A DNA stretch of 64,000 nt, taken from positions 2,542,001 to 2,606,000 of the forward strand of contig JAAXNY010000006.1 of assembly GCA_013420905.1 (NCBI GenBank), in the 5' to 3' direction. Below the pieces are notes generated by a model. That model did not search any database. It was not told the origin of the DNA and saw only the letters and a program-made list of their open reading frames with translations. Position 1 is the first letter of the stretch. Every line of letters starts with the position of its first letter. A program made the translations under genes and the position numbers. Positions 58,727-64,000 of the stretch are shown in pieces. Origin of the DNA: Collybia mongolica. Taxonomy: Eukaryota > Basidiomycota > Agaricomycetes > Agaricales > Clitocybaceae.

Positions 58727-60435
58727 ATGTCGACACCAACGTCCACCTCTGGTTCTTCGACTCCTTTGTCAACGTTCCCCGCCTCGTCCTCGGTGGCTCC
58801 CCCCACTGCCTCTGAATCCACTTCGTCGTCAGTCTCCTTTCTTTCTCGTTTGCGCCATGTACTCATACTCGCGACAGTCCCTCTATGTCTACGACAGTCT
58901 CTTCAAGCTCTAATATTACTACGTTACAGCCTGATTCTTCAGCATCTGCAAGTCTTCCGCTGTCATCCACTTCTCCTGACATGCCCAGCTCAAGTTCCTC
59001 TCCTACGCCGACCAGCTCGTCTAGCTCCACTTCATCGTCTTCGAGCAGCTCATCATCGTCTTCGTCTTCCTCAAGTACTTCATCGACATTGAGCCCACCG
59101 ACTGATTCATCACCGACTAGTTCATCATCGCCCACGACGTCCCCCAGTTCAACCACCTCATCCCTGATATCATCGTCGACAACACCAATATCGACCTTCC
59201 CCGAAAATACCTTCACCTCTTCAGAGCCCCCACTTTCTACACGGGAAATATCTCCCACGTAAGCTTTGGCCTTTTCTCAACTTTTTCATGCTCCCCAACA
59301 TGATCTCCCTCAGAACCACCTTTCATACAACATTCCTCATTACAACCACCGATAGCCGAGGTGATACCACAACAAGCGCTCCGTCTATTGTGACCAGCAT
59401 CATTGTATCCACTGCCAGTGATGGCCTCGTCATCACCGTCACAGAAGTCCAAGTTAACCATCAACAGACTTTGAGTCCGGATAATAACAACTCTAACAAG
59501 TCATCGTGAGTGATTCCTTTTGCCTGGAAGGAATGGGCGCAATTCCTGATAAGCTACCAAACAGGTTCTTTCGAAATACGGGTGCAGTCGCCGGCGTGTT
59601 TGTCCTGGTTGGATTGGCGGCTGCTTCAATTCTTCTCTGGATCTTCTTCGCCGTTCGTCGCCGACGCCGCACTCAGCGCCTGGAGCACGACACGGCGGTT
59701 TCCGCAACGCTAGCAGCTGTGGGCTTTCACAGGACCCCTCTGGATGATGATGATCATCATGTCAATAGCTCACGGCGATCTCGTTTCGGTTCTACCGAAA
59801 TGAACCAACGTTTGAGCTCCGGCTTTGCCAACGGTACCATAAGTTCAATCCCCAGTGGTGGACGCGTATCCGCTTACATGGACTCTCCCGATGATCAAGA
59901 TGCTTTTAACCCATATACCGATTACATCGTCCCCCCAGGAGCAAAAGATGGTTATATTTCTGGTCGTACTTCCAGTCCACCACCGGTGGCCTTCTACAAT
60001 GGTCCTTACCGGGAAAGAACGGGTAGTGGGAGTGGGAGTGCAGGGGAACATGTCGTTAGCCATTCAGCCTCTCACAGTGCAGGAAGTTATGAACCTCTGC
60101 TCGCCTCGTTCCACCAGCCCCAAGGTTCCTCGCACATCCAACACACAAGCCCACCGAGCCCTCCGCGCGGTTCTCAGCGATTGTCGGATGCGGGAAAATT
60201 CCCTCCCCTTACAGCTCTTCAATCAAGTTCTCCAGAACCAAATCTAGGAGATATTAAAATCGGTAGTGGTGACTCCTCACTTCACTCATCTGGAAGTACT
60301 GGAGACGATAGATTGGATCCAGGCCTTCGTCAAAGGCTGCAGGAGGTTGTGGATCATCCCTCCGTGAGAGACCTCCGCGATGATGAAGATTATTCTAGGC
60401 CTGTCCTAGGGGTAAACCGCTTCTTATCTCGATAA
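58727..60435 (+). CDS. Ser/Thr-rich single-pass membrane protein A
   Basis: The architecture is that of a fungal cell-surface or Mid2/Wsc-like protein: a Ser/Thr-rich, probably O-mannosylated part (serine run at about 59014-59090), a juxtamembrane Thr/Val region (SIVTSIIVSTASDGLVIT), one membrane helix (GAVAGVFVLVGLAAASILLWIF, 59580-59645), a basic stop-transfer RRRRRTQR, and a cytosolic Ser/Pro/Gly-rich tail of about 260 residues. Start 58727 is tentative; no signal peptide is visible, so an upstream exon may be missing. Introns fit at about 58830-58880, 59260-59312 and 59507-59563. A paralogue (62405-63938) has the same helix wording. Confidence 0.7.
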
Positions 60436-61041
60436 TAATATAATTCTCACTTTTTAGCGACAGGTTCGAAACTTACCAGACACGGTTCCGCACTCGTCGT
60501 ATGAATCCTAGCTGGGTGATTGTTATATTGTGTATTCTTCCTTTTTTTTTTTTTTTTTATATCCCTATATCCTAGTGCATTTTTACCCATGCTCCTGACA
60601 CTTTCACCATTAACTTTCCCGCGAACATTATATCATCCACCGCTCACTTGGTCGCTGGCGCGAAGGACTGGACAATGCAATGTACTCAGCATTTCACGAC
60701 ACACAGACTTTGGCCTCTCCCAATAAGTACCCATATCACACCTATAGTAGTGTACTACACCTTTATTGGCCCGACACCTGTCACTACATTGTTTAACAAT
60801 CCACATTATCATACCACGTCCTCATTTACTCACCCTTCACTTATTTCTAGGGTGTCAATAATGGGAATCAGCGTTCAAATATAATCCCAATACGTCACGA
60901 GTCAGTCCTGACCACGCGTCAAATCAGGCCAATAATCCAATCAAGTCATCTTTTCACAAGCAACATCCTTATAAATCTGCAAGATGTGTTGAAGATGCCT
61001 CCACCCCTACTGAGTATTTTTACAGCCACGAGACCCTCGAA
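60436..61041. other. Intergenic with poly-T tract
   Basis: A 606-bp region between two plus-strand genes with a T run at 60540-60558. No gene recognised. Confidence 0.4.
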
Positions 61042-62189
61042 ATGGCCAGCATACATACCTTTGTTCCAGCCCCAGTTGAGTACGGCAATGACTCATCTGG
61101 CTTCTGGGTTGAATACCCCTCTGGGCTTGTTGATCTTTCACGCTCTCAGCACATCTCTGAAGGGATATTGCCTGGAATTTCATCAGATGTGCCGGCTTTG
61201 AAAGTAGCGCAGGCCGACATCTCTGTAGACAAAGGCCGTACAATCAGGATTGACACGAAAGCAAGTGCTATGGTCATTATAGACATGCAAAAGTCAGTAA
61301 CCGTTCGATCTGATCTTACCGACACGACGCCGATCTGCAACTTTTGACAGCTTTTTTTTACACCCTGAACTGAGGAGCCATTCCACTGGGCTGGCTTGCG
61401 TTGATTCGATTCTGAACATCCTGCCCATCCTTAGATCAAGTGGGATAAAAGTTCTCTGGGTGTCTGTATTAATATGCATCAAGTACAAGCGTAGGGCTAA
61501 TTCTACAACCATAAAGGAATTGGGGTCTCACCGAACACGAGCTCCAAACAATCCCCCCTTCCCTTTGCCGCAGTTTCAGGAAGAACGGCAGTGGCGGGTT
61601 TGGATCTCTGCTTTCAGGAAAGTTTGGAAGACTCCTAATGCGAGACGAGTTGAACTCCGAGTTATATGGCCCGCTTCAGGACGAGTTCGTCAAAGGGAAA
61701 GCAAACGGAACTGACTTTTGGATCAATAAAAATCGGTACGAAGCCTGTTAGCCAAGTGCCTCACTATCTATATCAATGACTATTAGTATGAGTGGCCTTT
61801 GGGGATACCAAACTGCCTTGGATCTATACCTTAAGGAAAATGGAGTAACAACTTTATTCTTCGGAGGAGTCAATGCTGATCAGGTAGGTGGAATTTCCCT
61901 ATAATGCATGACGTTGAATGTAAGCTTAACATGACTAACAAAGTGTGTGTTGGGGACCATTGTGGATGCCTATTCTAGGGGATACGACTGTATTCTTGTC
62001 CAGGATGCTACCGCTACAACCTCTCCCGAGGGTGGTCTCTCCAATTTCATTCACAATGCTACCAATGTATGTGGCTTTCCCAGCTCAGCCAAGGGGGACA
62101 CTTACTAATCATACTTGCAGAGCTACGGGTTTGTTACAGATACGACAAGGTTGCGGGAAATGAAGCGATCGAGATCCACTGACATTTAA
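61042..62189 (+). CDS. Isochorismatase-fold cysteine hydrolase
   Basis: A small alpha/beta hydrolase of the isochorismatase/nicotinamidase superfamily. Start MASIHTFVPAPVEYG at 61042. The catalytic Asp is in AMVIIDMQN (61272, spliced to FFLHPELR), and the likely catalytic Cys is in NADQ|CVLGTIVDAYSRGYD (exon start near 61946). Between them are ILPILRSSGIKVLWV, FVKGKANGTDFWINKN (candidate Lys), and LWGYQTALDLYLKENGVTTLFF. The end is SYGFVTDTTRLREMK..., with TAA at 62187-62189. Five introns are needed. The substrate is not predictable. Confidence 0.88.
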
Positions 62190-62404
62190 TACGGGTATAA
62201 ATGATTCGGACTTTATGAAGTGGCTATTCGTCCGAGGAAGATACAGAATATTGTTAATACAAGTGTGATACCCTGATCTGTACAAACTATTACCCGAGAT
62301 TCCGAGGAATATCCCAAGTTTTCTAGAAAGCACCAGTGATGGAGTCAGGACTAGTGCGTGGACGAAGCTGAATGCCAGTGGATGTTGAGTGTATAGAATG
62401 ATAG

Positions 62405-63938
62405 TTAAAGAAGTACACATACATCGAGCATAGTTCGCCGATTCAGAATATCGTGTGCCCCTTTGTTTTGTGATGGGTCTACAATGGGGCTTGGAGGTTT
62501 CGAATGCGAGTGTGAGGAAACAGATGCTGGGGGGGTTAATGGGTACATTTCTGCGGGTGCTCTCATACTATTTCGTCGGAGGATGGACTTTGGGGGCCTT
62601 GGCGGTGGCTCCAGCGCAAAAGGGTTCTGTGATGGTGGAGAAATAGGCTTTTCTAGCTGCCATGGAGCCACATCGATATCGTTGTCATCGACATCAGGTG
62701 GTAGGCTGGTTGGGTAAATAGACGGACTTGACTGCGCGATGGATGCCCCCGAGTGGAAGAGATGATGATTCAAGGGAAAGACCAGGCCGTGTTGGTGAGT
62801 GTCGTTCCGGACTTCGCCAGAGTACGCCTGATCCGTGGAGCGCATACCGGATCCTACGCCTACCAGGCCCACACCGCTGTGACGTTGACTACTCGAGGAA
62901 TGCATCGAACTTCGTGCTCCCAGTGACGCTCCTGGCTCCCTGTCGTCCCAGCCCGACAAGACGGGCCCATCAGCGGGTGCGCGCACATGAGTATCATCAG
63001 GGTCTTCGAATGGATTACGAGGTGAAGGTGCATCTTGCTGATGCATACCTTCCAACCATCGTCGACGGCGATTGCGACGAAGATGCCGGCGAAAGAAGAA
63101 GACAAAACATAAACCCATCATGGCAACAATGATGCCCACCACAACGAAGACTCCGGCTACTGCTCCATGGTTACCAAGAAATCTGTGAGTGGAGTACACG
63201 TATATATCAAGGCGCTTCACGTGGATATCCGAGACTTACCCGGTAGTTTTGAGAGCTTGGTTTCCACCATTGAAACCGGTTGGATTAGCTACGACGTGTG
63301 TGTATGTTATAAAATCACCATCAGGTAATGTCGAAGTGCTGAACACCGTTACCAGCGCGGGAGTCGAGATTGCGACCGTCCCGTTGTTTGTCGAGGTGAC
63401 CGCTACAACTCTGGAAAACGTAGATTCCGGCTGATCTGTGATTGTACTAGTCCTCGTTGACCTTGGGCTTGGGCTCCTCTCAGCTTGAAAGGTCAGAATG
63501 TGAGATGGTACTCGAGTTTGTAAAGAGATCAACGCACAAGACAGTGATGTAGTAGACTTAGATGTCGCAGTAGGGGACGTTAACTGCGGTTTCTGCGATG
63601 TCTGAGGTCCGTTTGACGCGGTTGTAGAGGTTACACGGCTTGAGGAAATTGATGTCGTCGAATGGCTACTTGGCCGCGTACTAGGAGGTGCGGAGGTCGT
63701 GGGGAGTTTGATTGGTGTTTTGGAGGAAGACTCAGTGGTCACTGTAGGTTCGGTATCATTAGACATCCTGCACAATAGTAAGCAGGGATAGCATGAGCAC
63801 TGAAGATCAACAAACGTGGCTTTGGTAAATTGACTTGTCGTTGACGTTGCTATGATGGATGTGGACTGTGCGGGAGAGTCCATGGAATGGACCTGAGATT
63901 CTGTGGTGGCACCAGCGTCCCAGGAGGTCGTGTTTACC
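62405..63938 (-). CDS. Ser/Thr-rich single-pass membrane protein B (partial)
   Basis: Paralogue of the protein at 58727 and convergent to it. The 5' part runs off the window: an acceptor near 63938 opens VNTTSWDAGATTES, and upstream exons are missing. The extracellular part is Ser/Thr-rich (STTSISSSRVTSTTA), then STPALVTVFSTSTLPDG, one helix (GAVAGVFVVVGIIVAMMGLC, about 63140-63195), a basic stretch FRRHLRRNRRRRW and a Pro/Ser-rich tail with PPRPPKSILRRNSMR. Introns are near 63235 and 63780-63830. The stop is at 62405. Function unknown; likely a cell-wall sensor or adhesin-like protein, by architecture only. Confidence 0.7.
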
Positions 63939-64000
63939 TAGATGCAATCAACGTGCCAGTCAGTAGTCCTATACAATAACCAATGTTGTAGATGATACCG

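Noticed and set aside
58863..59258. Minus-strand Glu/Asp/Val-rich ORF of 131 codons.
   Set aside because: It is the complement of the serine-rich exon of membrane protein A.
1..64000. CRISPR arrays, operons, Shine-Dalgarno sites, bacterial IS elements, rRNA genes.
   Set aside because: The window is eukaryotic with spliced genes; no spaced identical short repeats and no rRNA sequence were seen.

Overview
This window is nuclear DNA of a filamentous basidiomycete, most likely a mushroom-forming Agaricomycete. Evidence: genes are split by many roughly 50-60 nt GT-AG introns; gene families are fungal (fungal gamma-glutamyltranspeptidase, PPZ phosphatase, REC8, GPI2, GT31, Ser-rich membrane proteins); and the repeats are tnp2-type CACTA ('Plavaka'-like) transposons, a chromodomain Ty3/Gypsy element, Helitron and Tc1-like relics. 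Species cannot be named from sequence alone.

Layout. (1) 1-4900: old transposon debris: a 205-bp TA-flanked MITE, a 5' piece of a Tc1-like transposase abutting a decayed Helitron helicase, and an internally deleted DDE element with inverted ends. (2) 5123-16953: host genes REC8 (meiotic cohesin), a GRAM-domain membrane protein, INCENP (chromosomal passenger complex), GPI2/PIG-C (GPI anchor synthesis), and a small acylated-looking protein with a Cdc48/p97-binding VIM motif. (3) 17000-40800: a 24-kb nest of mobile elements. It holds two tandem CACTA-derived units, the 3' end of a gypsy element (chromodomain, polypurine tract, LTR), and a large CACTA-like composite (22988-40770). The composite carries a tnp2 transposase, a 110-bp-arm palindrome, an Spt5-like NGN/KOW gene, a small charged ORF and a minisatellite. 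A 6.9-kb chromovirus (33188-40132, target duplication ATACT) sits inside it. (4) 41360-63938: dense host genes: ribosomal protein uS17, PPZ-type phosphatase, SLC35/EamA transporter, mitochondrial bL36, dihydrofolate reductase, SGT1-like CS/SGS co-chaperone, GST-like protein, GT31 glycosyltransferase, an unknown membrane protein, gamma-glutamyltranspeptidase, an isochorismatase-fold hydrolase, and two paralogous Ser-rich single-pass membrane proteins facing each other.

The most informative signals are in the nest. The chromovirus has 17 in-frame TGA codons (several at recognisably conserved Arg positions) and almost no other stops, and 10 of 11 substitutions between its LTRs are CpG transitions: a signature of CpG methylation/deamination. 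It shows a Tf1-like self-primer (10 nt near the predicted RNA start complementary to the sequence just after the LTR) and carries an extra zinc-knuckle ORF after pol. The CACTA composite appears to have captured an Spt5-like elongation factor. Exon boundaries were read by eye from GT-AG sites and family homology known to me; no search was run.
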